Shown: positions 38,100 to 45,411 of the stretch, piece by piece
How positions within the stretch are numbered: position 1 is the stretch's first letter
How the letters are laid out: each line of letters starts with the position of its first letter
From: Nostoc sphaeroides
GTDB taxonomy: Bacteria > Cyanobacteriota > Cyanobacteriia > Cyanobacteriales > Nostocaceae
Direction: 5' to 3'
Assembly (NCBI RefSeq): GCF_003443655.1
Contig: NZ_CP031941.1
Location: forward strand, 4,834,501 to 4,898,500
Length of the DNA stretch: 64,000 bases
Translations under genes and position numbers: made by a program
Notes under the pieces: model-generated
Told to the model about the DNA's origin: nothing
What the model saw: only the letters and a program-made list of their open reading frames with translations
Databases searched by the model: none

Positions 38100-39401
38100 A
38101 TGAGCATTCACGAAGTATTTATGCCGGCGCTGAGTTCCACCATGACGGAAGGCAAAATCGTTTCCTGGGTGAAATCGCCAGGGGACAAAGTGGAAAAAGG
38201 CGAAACAGTGGTGGTTGTAGAGTCAGATAAGGCAGATATGGATGTAGAAACCTTTTATGAAGGCTTTCTTGCTCATATCATAGTTGAAGCTGGTGAAACT
38301 GCCCCCGTAGGATCTGCGATCGCCTTCATCGCCGAAACGGAAGCTGAAATTGAACAGGCTAAATCTCTTGCCAATTCCGGCGGCGCGGCTGCTACTACTA
38401 CCTCTTCCCCTGAACCAGTCCCCGCCACAGCTTCAGCTGCCACACCTGCCTTAGCGTCTCAAAACGGGTCTAACCACAAAGAAGGAAGGCTTGTAGCTTC
38501 ACCCCGGGCCCGCAAATTAGCCAAAGAACTCAAAGTTGATTTAACTACACTCCAAGGCAGTGGCCCCCACGGTCGCATTGTCGCTGAAGATGTGGAAGCA
38601 TTGTCTAATCAGGGCAAGCAACCTGCACCTGCCCCAGTTGCCCCACCAGCGCCTGTACCAACCAGCGCCCCAGTTGCACCCCCAGCACCTCGCACACCCG
38701 CACCCGCGCCAGCAGTAGCGGCTGTTCCTGGTCAAATCGTGCCTCTAACTACCTTCCAAAATGCGGTAGTGCGGAACATGGTAGCTACCATATCCGTGCC
38801 CGTCTTCCGTGTCGGTTATACAATTACTACTGATGGGTTAGACAAACTTTATAAACAAATTAAATCCAAAGGTGTGACAATGACAGCGCTACTGGCGAAA
38901 GCTGTAGCGGTAACGTTGCAAAAACACCCATTGTTAAATGCTAGTTACTCAGACCAGGGTATTGTTTATCATTCTGATATCAACATTTCTGTAGCTGTGG
39001 CGATGGATGATGGCGGATTAATTACACCTGTGCTGCAAAATGCAGACGCAGTTGATATATATTCTCTATCGCGTACTTGGAAGTCTTTGGTAGAACGTGC
39101 CAGGGCAAAACAACTACAGCCCCAAGAATACAACAGTGGTACTTTTACCCTGTCCAATTTGGGGATGTTTGGCGTGGATAAATTTGATGCGATTTTGCCG
39201 CCTGGACAAGGTTCAATTTTAGCGATCGGGGCATCCCGCCCGCAAGTAGTAGCAACATCTGACGGTTTATTTGGCGTGCGCCAACAAATGCAAGTAAATA
39301 TTACTTCTGACCACCGGATTATTTATGGTGCCCATGCTGCGGCGTTCTTGCAAGATTTAGCGAAATTGATTGAGACAAATCCTCAATCTTTGACAATGTA
39401 A
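38100..39401 (+). CDS. odhB: Pyruvate dehydrogenase E2 (dihydrolipoamide acetyltransferase)
   Basis: A 433-residue core subunit that moves acetyl groups from lipoate to CoA. Lipoyl domain at 1-80 with the lipoylated Lys44 in ESDKADMDV; an Ala/Pro linker; the E1/E3-binding domain (SPRARKLAKELKVDLTTLQG SGPHGRIVAEDV, about 134-165); a long Pro/Ala linker (about 175-215); and the catalytic domain ending TSDHRIIYGAHAAAFLQDL, the cyanobacterial/plastid form of the active-site motif. One lipoyl domain is usual here. Confidence 0.94.
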   Translation: MSIHEVFMPALSSTMTEGKIVSWVKSPGDKVEKGETVVVVESDKADMDVETFYEGFLAHIIVEAGETAPVGSAIAFIAETEAEIEQAKSLANSGGAAATTTSSPEPVPATASAATPALASQNGSNHKEGRLVASPRARKLAKELKVDLTTLQGSGPHGRIVAEDVEALSNQGKQPAPAPVAPPAPVPTSAPVAPPAPRTPAPAPAVAAVPGQIVPLTTFQNAVVRNMVATISVPVFRVGYTITTDGLDKLYKQIKSKGVTMTALLAKAVAVTLQKHPLLNASYSDQGIVYHSDINISVAVAMDDGGLITPVLQNADAVDIYSLSRTWKSLVERARAKQLQPQEYNSGTFTLSNLGMFGVDKFDAILPPGQGSILAIGASRPQVVATSDGLFGVRQQMQVNITSDHRIIYGAHAAAFLQDLAKLIETNPQSLTM

Positions 39402-39420
39402 TTTTGAAAAGACACCAAAT

Positions 39421-39720
39421 TTAAATGTTAGCGCTATCAGCGAACAGCAGTTTTTCGTAGAGTAGCGCTAACAACAAACAATACTTAATAACTCTACCTC
39501 GTGAACGATCTTTAAGTTTTAATAACCACTCTGTCAGTCTGACTAATTCCTCCAGATTATTCGCTACACAAGATTTCCATCCTTGCATTTTTATAGATTG
39601 AACTGCGCCTTTGACAAACACAGGAAATCCTAATAATTGGGCAGCTTCAGCCATTAATTTATTTTCGCTAGCGCTGGCAGATGGCTCTATTTGTTCAGTC
39701 GATTCACTTAAAACAATCAT
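39421..39720 (-). CDS. Conserved-looking hypothetical protein
   Basis: A 99-residue protein starting MIVLSESTEQIEPSASASEN, Ser/Glu-rich at first and then helical and Leu/Lys-rich (LEELVRLTEWLLKLKDRSRG). GAGGAAG lies just before the ATG. No family recognised; convergent with odhB, 19 bp apart. Confidence 0.5.
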   Translation of the reverse strand: MIVLSESTEQIEPSASASENKLMAEAAQLLGFPVFVKGAVQSIKMQGWKSCVANNLEELVRLTEWLLKLKDRSRGRVIKYCLLLALLYEKLLFADSANI

Positions 39721-39781
39721 TTCTTCCTCAGCGTACCTCTGCGCTTACCTCAGCGTCCCTCTGCGTTTAAAAAATAAAAAA

Positions 39782-39798
39782 GGTGGGCATTACCCACC
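39782..39798 (-). terminator. rtcB terminator
   Basis: GGTGGG(C/T)AATGCCCACC-type hairpin followed on the minus strand by a T-rich tract (A run at 39769-39781). A near-identical hairpin serves the P5C dehydrogenase gene at 62948. Confidence 0.75.
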
Positions 39799-39806
39799 CG
39801 ACAAAC

Positions 39807-40988
39807 TTATCCCTTAACACAAAGAACTTGCTTAAGCGTCGCTACAACTTCAACCAAATCCGCTTGATTTTCCATAACTTGTTCTATCGGTTTATAAGCA
39901 CCAGGAATTTCATCTAACACGCCCTCATCTTTGCGGCATTCCACACCATTTGTTTGCTCTATCAAATCATCAAGTGTATAGACATTTTTAGCCTTATTTC
40001 TAGACATCAAACGCCCTGCACCGTGAGAACAAGAACAAAAACTGTGGGCATTACCTTTACCCTTAACGATGAAAGACTTTGCCCCCATGGAACCCGGAAT
40101 AATCCCATAATCTTCAGTCTGGGCGCGGACTGCACCTTTACGAGTAACGTAAACATCCTCATCAAAATGCACTTCTTTTTCGGCGTAATTGTGATGACAA
40201 TTAACCTGCAATAAAGGTTTAGTTGCCTTCCCACCGACTAAATGCTTCTCAACTATGTGCTTAAAACGCGCCATCATCACATCACGGTTGACACGCGCAT
40301 AGTTTTGTGACCATTGCAAATCATGCCAGTATGCTTGAAATTCTGGCGTACCAGCGACAAAATGAGCCAAATCAGGGTCAGGCAATTTATTACCAGCCAT
40401 CCTTGCTAATTCTCTGGCTGTATGAATATGACACTGGGCGAGTTTATTGCCGATGTTACGCGAACCAGAATGCAGCATCAGCCAAACTTGATTCTCTGTA
40501 TCAAGGCACACTTCAATAAAATGGTTTCCTCCACCCAGAGAACCCATCTGTTTCATTGCTTTACTTTGTAGGTCTTGCACACCGCGATGCAAGTCTTTAA
40601 AATCATCCCAGTGTTGCCAGTTGCTGACAGATTTTTCAACGTCTTTGTTTTCGTTAAATCCAGTCGGAATTGCTGCTTCAATATCCAGGCGAATTTTCTT
40701 CAGTTTACCTTCGAGTTGTGCGGCGGTAAATGATGTTTTGATAGCGCTCATTCCGCAACCAATATCCACACCGACAGCTGCGGGTATAATTGCCTCTTTG
40801 GTTGCAATTACAGAACCAACTAAAGCACCTTTCCCTAAGTGAACATCTGGCATTAATGCGACATGCTTAAACACAAATGGTAATGATGCCACATTCTTGG
40901 CCATCTTGGTTTCTTCTGGCCCCAAAGAGTGATTTGCCCAAGAGAAGACGGGTGCTGGTGTGGTAATTTCTAACTTTTCGTAGGGCAT
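39807..40988 (-). CDS. rtcB: RtcB family RNA ligase
   Basis: A 393-residue Mn/GTP-dependent ligase that joins 2',3'-cyclic phosphate (3'-P) RNA ends to 5'-OH ends. Metal-binding and catalytic motifs are visible: MPDVHLGKGALVGSV, GVDIGCGMSA (Cys ligand), LGGGNHFIEV, LHSGSRNIG and FCSCSHGAGR, the His in SHGAGR being the guanylylated residue of the family. Length fits bacterial RtcB. No RtcA or archease gene adjacent. Confidence 0.93.
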   Translation of the reverse strand: MPYEKLEITTPAPVFSWANHSLGPEETKMAKNVASLPFVFKHVALMPDVHLGKGALVGSVIATKEAIIPAAVGVDIGCGMSAIKTSFTAAQLEGKLKKIRLDIEAAIPTGFNENKDVEKSVSNWQHWDDFKDLHRGVQDLQSKAMKQMGSLGGGNHFIEVCLDTENQVWLMLHSGSRNIGNKLAQCHIHTARELARMAGNKLPDPDLAHFVAGTPEFQAYWHDLQWSQNYARVNRDVMMARFKHIVEKHLVGGKATKPLLQVNCHHNYAEKEVHFDEDVYVTRKGAVRAQTEDYGIIPGSMGAKSFIVKGKGNAHSFCSCSHGAGRLMSRNKAKNVYTLDDLIEQTNGVECRKDEGVLDEIPGAYKPIEQVMENQADLVEVVATLKQVLCVKG

Positions 40989-41174
40989 AATTTTTTTTAT
41001 TTTGGATTTTAAATTTTAGATTGGGTAGATTGTACTGATAATTATCTGTATGGTTCATAACCCATTATCTAGTACTTTTCCAAGGTTTGTAGTAAGCACT
41101 TTAGTGCTTATAAAATAATGGCTAAAGTTTTTCCTACGAACTTGCTTACCCATCAATTTAAACTTGACATACTA

Positions 41175-41284
41175 CTAGTAGTCTGTCCCAAAAGTTTTGA
41201 GAGGTTAGTGATGTTCAGATCCCCGACTTCTTAAAGAAGTCGGGGATCTAGCAGCCCCTCAAAATCAATGGGACAGACCACTAG
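41175..41284. mobile_element. 110-bp MITE-like element around a perfect hairpin
   Basis: Ends CTAGTAGTCTGTCCCA and, reversed, CTAGTGGTCTGTCCCA; a second inverted block GTTTTGAGAGG/CCCCTCAAAAT; and a central perfect stem AGATCCCCGACTTCTT/AAGAAGTCGGGGATCT (41217-41250). No coding potential. The rest of 40989-41496 shows no gene. Confidence 0.75.
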
Positions 41285-41496
41285 TTAGTTGTAGCAATTT
41301 AAAAATTGTATTGTCTTTAATTTGGCTTGCTCAATTTTCGTGAATTTGAAGAACTACTGATTGTAGTACAAGCGTAACAAATAAGATTACAAACGTCAAC
41401 CCACTACCACAGAGTGAAAGCAGATGCTTATCAAATGTATTAAAATTTGTAAAGAAAATTCCTCTGTTAAATAGCCCCTTAAAGTTCTGACAGAAT

Positions 41497-42384
41497 ATGG
41501 CAGTGCGTCAAGATACAATCTGGGAACGTTTTTTATCCCCTGTAGTGCGTCTTTTGATTGATGAAGATGGATTACGGCGTTACGCTGATAGTATTGACTG
41601 GGAGAAAGAGTGCGATCGCTATCGACGAGATGATGTGATAATTCCGGCGTACTACAGCAGTCAAAATTTTCACGGGATTGCAGGCGGATATCTCAATTAC
41701 GGTGCAGCAGTTAGTTACGATCCAATTACCCAATATGTAGTACCGCCTAATGAAACTATTGTCCGTCAGGCTTTAATTGATGCCGTCAAGGTAAAACCAC
41801 GACGCATACTCGATTTAGGCTGCGGTACAGGTTCCACTACTTTAATGCTAAAGCAAGCTTTCCCCGAAGCGGAAGTTATTGGTTTGGATTTATCACCATA
41901 TATGCTGGTAAGGGCAGAAGATAAAGCTAGAAATGCTGGTTTAGATATAGTCTGGCGACACGGAAATGCTGAAAAAACTGGTTTCAGAGATGCAACATTT
42001 GACTTAGTGACAGCTTCTTTGCTATTCCACGAAACACCAGATGCGGTGTCCCTAGCAATTCTGCGGGAAAGCTTCCGGTTGCTGGTAGCTGGAGGGCAAG
42101 TACTAATTCTAGATGGGAATCAGAAGACTCTGCGTCAGTTAGAATGGCTTAATGATGTCTTTGAGGAGCCATATATTCGTGAGTATGCTGCTGGTAGCGT
42201 AGAGGCAAATATGGGTGCAGCCGGATTTGAAGCTGTGCGATCGCACGATGTATGGTGGATAAATCAGGTAACTGGCGGCGTTAAACCGATCGCAACTGAA
42301 AATGTCCGTCGTTACACTCCCACATCAGTAGATAATAATAATTTGGAGGGACTTGGATCTCCCGCATTTGGCATAATCGCATGA
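41497..42384 (+). CDS. Class I SAM-dependent methyltransferase
   Basis: A 295-residue protein with a Rossmann methyltransferase core: ILDLGCGTGSTTLML (motif I, about 104-118), VIGLDLSPYML (motif II), and FDLVTASLLFHETP (motif IV region). The N-terminal 90 residues (WERFLSPVVRLLIDEDGLRR) are characteristic of a cyanobacterial subfamily of unknown substrate. The downstream HAD gene overlaps its end (ATGA), so they are translationally coupled. Confidence 0.88.
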   Translation: MAVRQDTIWERFLSPVVRLLIDEDGLRRYADSIDWEKECDRYRRDDVIIPAYYSSQNFHGIAGGYLNYGAAVSYDPITQYVVPPNETIVRQALIDAVKVKPRRILDLGCGTGSTTLMLKQAFPEAEVIGLDLSPYMLVRAEDKARNAGLDIVWRHGNAEKTGFRDATFDLVTASLLFHETPDAVSLAILRESFRLLVAGGQVLILDGNQKTLRQLEWLNDVFEEPYIREYAAGSVEANMGAAGFEAVRSHDVWWINQVTGGVKPIATENVRRYTPTSVDNNNLEGLGSPAFGIIA

Positions 42385-43109
42385 GTTTAAAGGCAGTTCT
42401 CTTTGATTTTAATGGTGTCATCATTAACGATGAGCCAATCCACCTGCAACTGATAGATGAGATTCTCATTGAAGAAAATCTCCAACCCCAACGGGTGAGT
42501 GAGCGTCAAGCTTCTTTAGGACGCAGCGATCGCGCTTGTTTTGGGCAACTACTCGCTAATCGTGGTAGAGTCGCTAACGAAAGCTATTTAACTCAGTTGC
42601 TGTACCGCAAAGCCCAAGCCTATGTGGTGGAACTAGAGAAAATCGAGAAACTGCCTTTATATCCAGGCGTAGAAGATTTAATATATCAGGTGCGATCGCG
42701 GAATCTGAAACTAGGATTAGTTAGTGGCGCGATTCGCCAAGAAATAGAATTGGTACTGAATCGCGCTAAACTAACTGAATATTTTAAAATTATCGTCGCG
42801 GGTGATGACATCACCACCAGTAAACCAGAACCCGATGGTTATTTACTGGCAGTAAAACGCCTAAATAAAGAATATCCTGAATTGAATCTGCAACCACACG
42901 AGTGTCTCGCAATTGAAGATACTCCAGCAGGTATCGAAGCGGCGAAGCGATCGCACATGCAAGTTGTCGGTGTAGCCAATACTTACCCATTCCACATGCT
43001 CCAGCGCTGCTGTAACTGGACTGTTGATTATCTCAGTGATTTGGAACTCCAACGCGTGCAGAAGGTTTATTCTCAAAAACAGCCTCAGCCATCGGCAACT
43101 GAATGTTAG
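42381..43109 (+). CDS. HAD-superfamily hydrolase (phosphoglucomutase-like)
   Basis: A 242-residue phosphatase or phosphomutase. Motif I is DFNGVIINDE near the N terminus (nucleophile Asp in DFNGV), the helical cap spans about 16-85, motif II is LGLVSGA, motif III includes SKPEPDGYLLA and motif IV ECLAIEDTPAGIEAA. Closest in pattern to beta-phosphoglucomutase/Gph-like enzymes; substrate unknown. It overlaps the methyltransferase gene by 4 bp, suggesting a shared transcript. Confidence 0.9.
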   Translation: MSLKAVLFDFNGVIINDEPIHLQLIDEILIEENLQPQRVSERQASLGRSDRACFGQLLANRGRVANESYLTQLLYRKAQAYVVELEKIEKLPLYPGVEDLIYQVRSRNLKLGLVSGAIRQEIELVLNRAKLTEYFKIIVAGDDITTSKPEPDGYLLAVKRLNKEYPELNLQPHECLAIEDTPAGIEAAKRSHMQVVGVANTYPFHMLQRCCNWTVDYLSDLELQRVQKVYSQKQPQPSATEC

Positions 43110-43174
43110 AATACTATATGGTGATGGTGTATTGAGTTAATGAGTAATATTACTCTTGACTTTGCACAGATTTT

Positions 43175-43247
43175 GGGGAATTAGCTCAGTTGGTAGAGTG
43201 CTGCGATCGCACCGCAGAGGCCATCGGTTCAAATCCGTTATTCTCCA
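43175..43247 (+). tRNA. trnA: tRNA-Ala (CGC)
   Basis: A 73-nt cloverleaf: acceptor GGGGAAT with ATTCTCC including the alanine identity pair G3-U70, anticodon loop ATCGCAC giving CGC, T loop GTTCAAATC. A HIP1 octamer GCGATCGC spans the anticodon arm. It is the apparent attachment target of the CAST-like element that begins 2 bp after it. Confidence 0.95.
43193..43212 (+). other. PAM plus protospacer in tRNA-Ala for the homing spacer
   Basis: GTA (43193-43195) fits the GTN PAM of Cas12k systems. The 17 bases after it, GAGTGCTGCGATCGCAC (43196-43212), match the spacer at 43562-43578 except at position 4. The element end lies 54 bp beyond the PAM. Confidence 0.75.
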
Positions 43248-43561
43248 TTTGTCCATTAAATAATTATTGTCAGTTTTAAAGAATTAATGTCCATTTTTTG
43301 CAAGTTCAGGCGCATAAGTTACGTATTTTCGGTGCTTTCAGCAATCAAATCAATTTTAAAGAATTATTGTCCAAAATTAGCCTGTAAACCTCGGCTAAAT
43401 ATATGGTTACTAATTTAATTATTACAGCAGGCTCAAGGTTATTGAATTACCAGAGTAGCTTTAAAGCCCTTTATTTGCAGTCTAATTACAAAAATATACT
43501 ACCTCTTGTTTTGCTGTTTACACCCAAGCAGAGGCTCCACTACTATATAGCTGCGTTTTAC

Positions 43562-43578
43562 GTGCGATCGCAGCGCTC
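43562..43578 (-). CRISPR. Homing spacer (17 nt) against tRNA-Ala
   Basis: Minus strand reads GAGCGCTGCGATCGCAC directly after a truncated repeat. It matches 16 of 17 bases of the upstream tRNA-Ala gene at 43196-43212. Seventeen-nucleotide homing spacers following shortened repeats are described for V-K CASTs. Caveat: eight of the bases are the common HIP1 octamer. Confidence 0.72.
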
Positions 43579-43708
43579 CTTTCAAACCACTGATAATAAC
43601 TTCAACCCACCACCAACGCGAGGGCTGTGGAAACTCCGAACCCCTGACTCCGCCAAAGATAGAGCAAGCTTCTTTCAACCCACCACCTAGCGGGAGGGCT
43701 TTAGAAAC
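43579..43708 (-). CRISPR. Degenerate type V-K-like CRISPR mini-array
   Basis: Reading the minus strand: repeat 1 (43672-43708, 37 nt) starts GTTTCTAAAGCCCTCCCG and ends GGTGGTGGGTTGAAAG; spacer 1 is 37 nt (43635-43671); repeat 2 (43600-43634, 35 nt) starts GTTTCCACAGCCCTCGCG and ends GTGGTGGGTTGAAG; after 9 nt a truncated repeat GTGGTTTGAAAG (43579-43590) follows. Length 37 and the GTTTC start with GGGTTGAAAG end match Cas12k-associated repeats. No tracrRNA was identified. Confidence 0.75.
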
Positions 43709-43755
43709 CCCACCCGTGAAAACTGTTGTCATTAATTCTTTAAAACTGACAATAA

Positions 43756-45279
43756 TTATTTAATGGACACATGGTTACATTTTAACTGTAATTCTAAAGC
43801 ATCAATCTTTCGTAAAAGCGACACTCCCCACACTATAGAAATTACCAACTTGATTGTCATACCTACGAGCAAAAGTGTCACTATTGTAGCAGTTTTCTTT
43901 TGTTGAATCAGCCTTTTTTGTTGTTCTGCAAGTCGTACTTCAATTTCTTTGGCGCGTTCGGCTTCTAATGCGTGCTGCATTTCTCGCCGATCTAATTCTT
44001 CACTAGCAGCTAAAAATCGATAATCTAAGTTGCTTAAGCTTTTGCCATTTGCCCAAGTTTGAGCATCAATTAAGGCTTGTCCCCGCAATAAGCGAGATTC
44101 ATCTTTTTCTTTTGAAGCTATCCATGCATTGAAGGTTTCATAGTAGGGGCGCAAGTAAGCTAATTTTTTTCCAACCCATTCTAAATTGAAAACTTCTTGA
44201 TAAATTCGATTTTTGATTTTGAGAAAACCTTGCTTTTTGATTACCAAACCAGACAGCAACAGTTCTACCTGTTCTTGACTATCGTCGGCTGGGACTTTCA
44301 CTCCTTGGAGAATTTGTTGATAAATTCCCAGCAATCTGGCGGCAATTTGTTCGTTTCCCAGGATGCGATCGCTAATTGTCCGTAAATGCTCTGGTTCATC
44401 TTGTGATTCCCATTTTTCGATGATGTGCGATCGCACCACACTTTCTATCCAAAATTCTTCTGCGCCAGTGGGTATTTTTAGCATTCTACTCATATCATTT
44501 TGAGATAAACTGACAAGTAGCCGACACAGCTTTTGAGTAAGAAATGGTTGTCCTTCTGTCCATGCTAATACTTCTTTCAAAACTTTCTGGGGATGATTAT
44601 TTTTAATATCTAACCCCAAAGATAATGGTTGAGCTTCTTGAAATGTGAACCCATTTATTTGGATAGCTTTACCAATATTAAACGGGGTAGTATTATTTCG
44701 ATATCGAATTAAATCTGAAGGTGTCGCAACACCAAAAATTGCAAATGTAATCCGATGATACTCTGGATCAATTGCTCGTTGGTTATAACAAAAGCGAATC
44801 AAGCTAAAAAAGTCATCAACAGAGAAATCGAGACTGAGAATACTATCAATTTCATCAATAAAAATAAATAGTCTTTCGTTAGGAAACTGAGCTAACAGAA
44901 TTTCGGAAATAAATCGACTGAGTTTCTGAACCAAAGAAATATCATTTTGTTCTTGCCACCAGTTTTTTAAATTGACTTTACCTAACAGTTTAAAACTCAA
45001 CCATAAATCACCTACAAATCCCTTATACCACTGCTCTGGAGTTATATTTTCACAACCAATATTAGTCATATCAACGGTGGCACATTTAAAGCCCTCTTGT
45101 TGAAAGCGATGCTTTGTTTTTACCATAAGTGAGGATTTGCCCATTTGCCTACTGCTCAGGATGTAGCAAAATTCTCCCTGTTTCAAGGCTTCGTACAGTT
45201 CCACATCCGCTCTGCGCTCAACATAGCTAGGAGCGTCTGTTGTCAGGGTTCCACCAACTTGGTATCGATAATTGTTCAT
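43756..45279 (-). CDS. AAA-like domain ATPase, 3' end altered by the CAST-like element
   Basis: A 507-residue protein of the cyanobacterial AAA-like (STAND-type) group. It starts [20 protein letters not shown]; Walker A is [10 protein letters not shown] (about 42-51); Walker B is [11 protein letters not shown] (about 135-145). A C-terminal helical part ([20 protein letters not shown]) leads to a hydrophobic segment ([20 protein letters not shown]). Relatives often continue into WD40 or other sensor modules. Here the last codons, VSIK and the stop, come from the terminal repeat of the mobile element, so the C terminus is probably truncated. Likely a signalling or conflict-system ATPase. Confidence 0.78.
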   Translation of the reverse strand: MNNYRYQVGGTLTTDAPSYVERRADVELYEALKQGEFCYILSSRQMGKSSLMVKTKHRFQQEGFKCATVDMTNIGCENITPEQWYKGFVGDLWLSFKLLGKVNLKNWWQEQNDISLVQKLSRFISEILLAQFPNERLFIFIDEIDSILSLDFSVDDFFSLIRFCYNQRAIDPEYHRITFAIFGVATPSDLIRYRNNTTPFNIGKAIQINGFTFQEAQPLSLGLDIKNNHPQKVLKEVLAWTEGQPFLTQKLCRLLVSLSQNDMSRMLKIPTGAEEFWIESVVRSHIIEKWESQDEPEHLRTISDRILGNEQIAARLLGIYQQILQGVKVPADDSQEQVELLLSGLVIKKQGFLKIKNRIYQEVFNLEWVGKKLAYLRPYYETFNAWIASKEKDESRLLRGQALIDAQTWANGKSLSNLDYRFLAASEELDRREMQHALEAERAKEIEVRLAEQQKRLIQQKKTATIVTLLLVGMTIKLVISIVWGVSLLRKIDALELQLKCNHVSIK

Positions 45280-45411
45280 TTGATTGAAAATTTTAAATTA
45301 GTTCTCATTTTTCATAAATTAATTTTGATCAAAATAATTGAAAAAATTTCTATTAAGAATGAGAACAAGTATTTTGATTATTTATCTTGCAACAGTTTAC
45401 CAGAACTATTA

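Larger units (their letters stand above)
43250..43769. mobile_element. Miniature CAST-like (type V-K) element with homing crRNA
   Basis: Both ends carry the same perfect 40-bp inverted repeat beginning TGTCCATTAAATAATTATTG (43250-43289 and 43730-43769). The left side has three copies of a motif like TTTTAAAGAATTAATGTC (ending near 43270, 43292, 43372), the right side two, resembling TnsB binding sites. Inside, on the minus strand, are two CRISPR-like repeats, a spacer, a shortened repeat and a 17-nt spacer matching the adjacent tRNA-Ala. No cas12k, tnsB, tnsC or tniQ is present. The flanking pentamers differ (CCATT and CATGG), so no 5-bp target duplication is seen. Confidence 0.8.

Noticed and set aside
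43403-43690. 95-residue plus-strand frame within the CAST-like element
   Set aside because: Runs through the CRISPR-like repeats antisense; no similarity to tns or cas proteins.
43499-43732. 77-residue minus-strand frame within the CAST-like element
   Set aside because: It is the translation of the repeat-spacer region itself.
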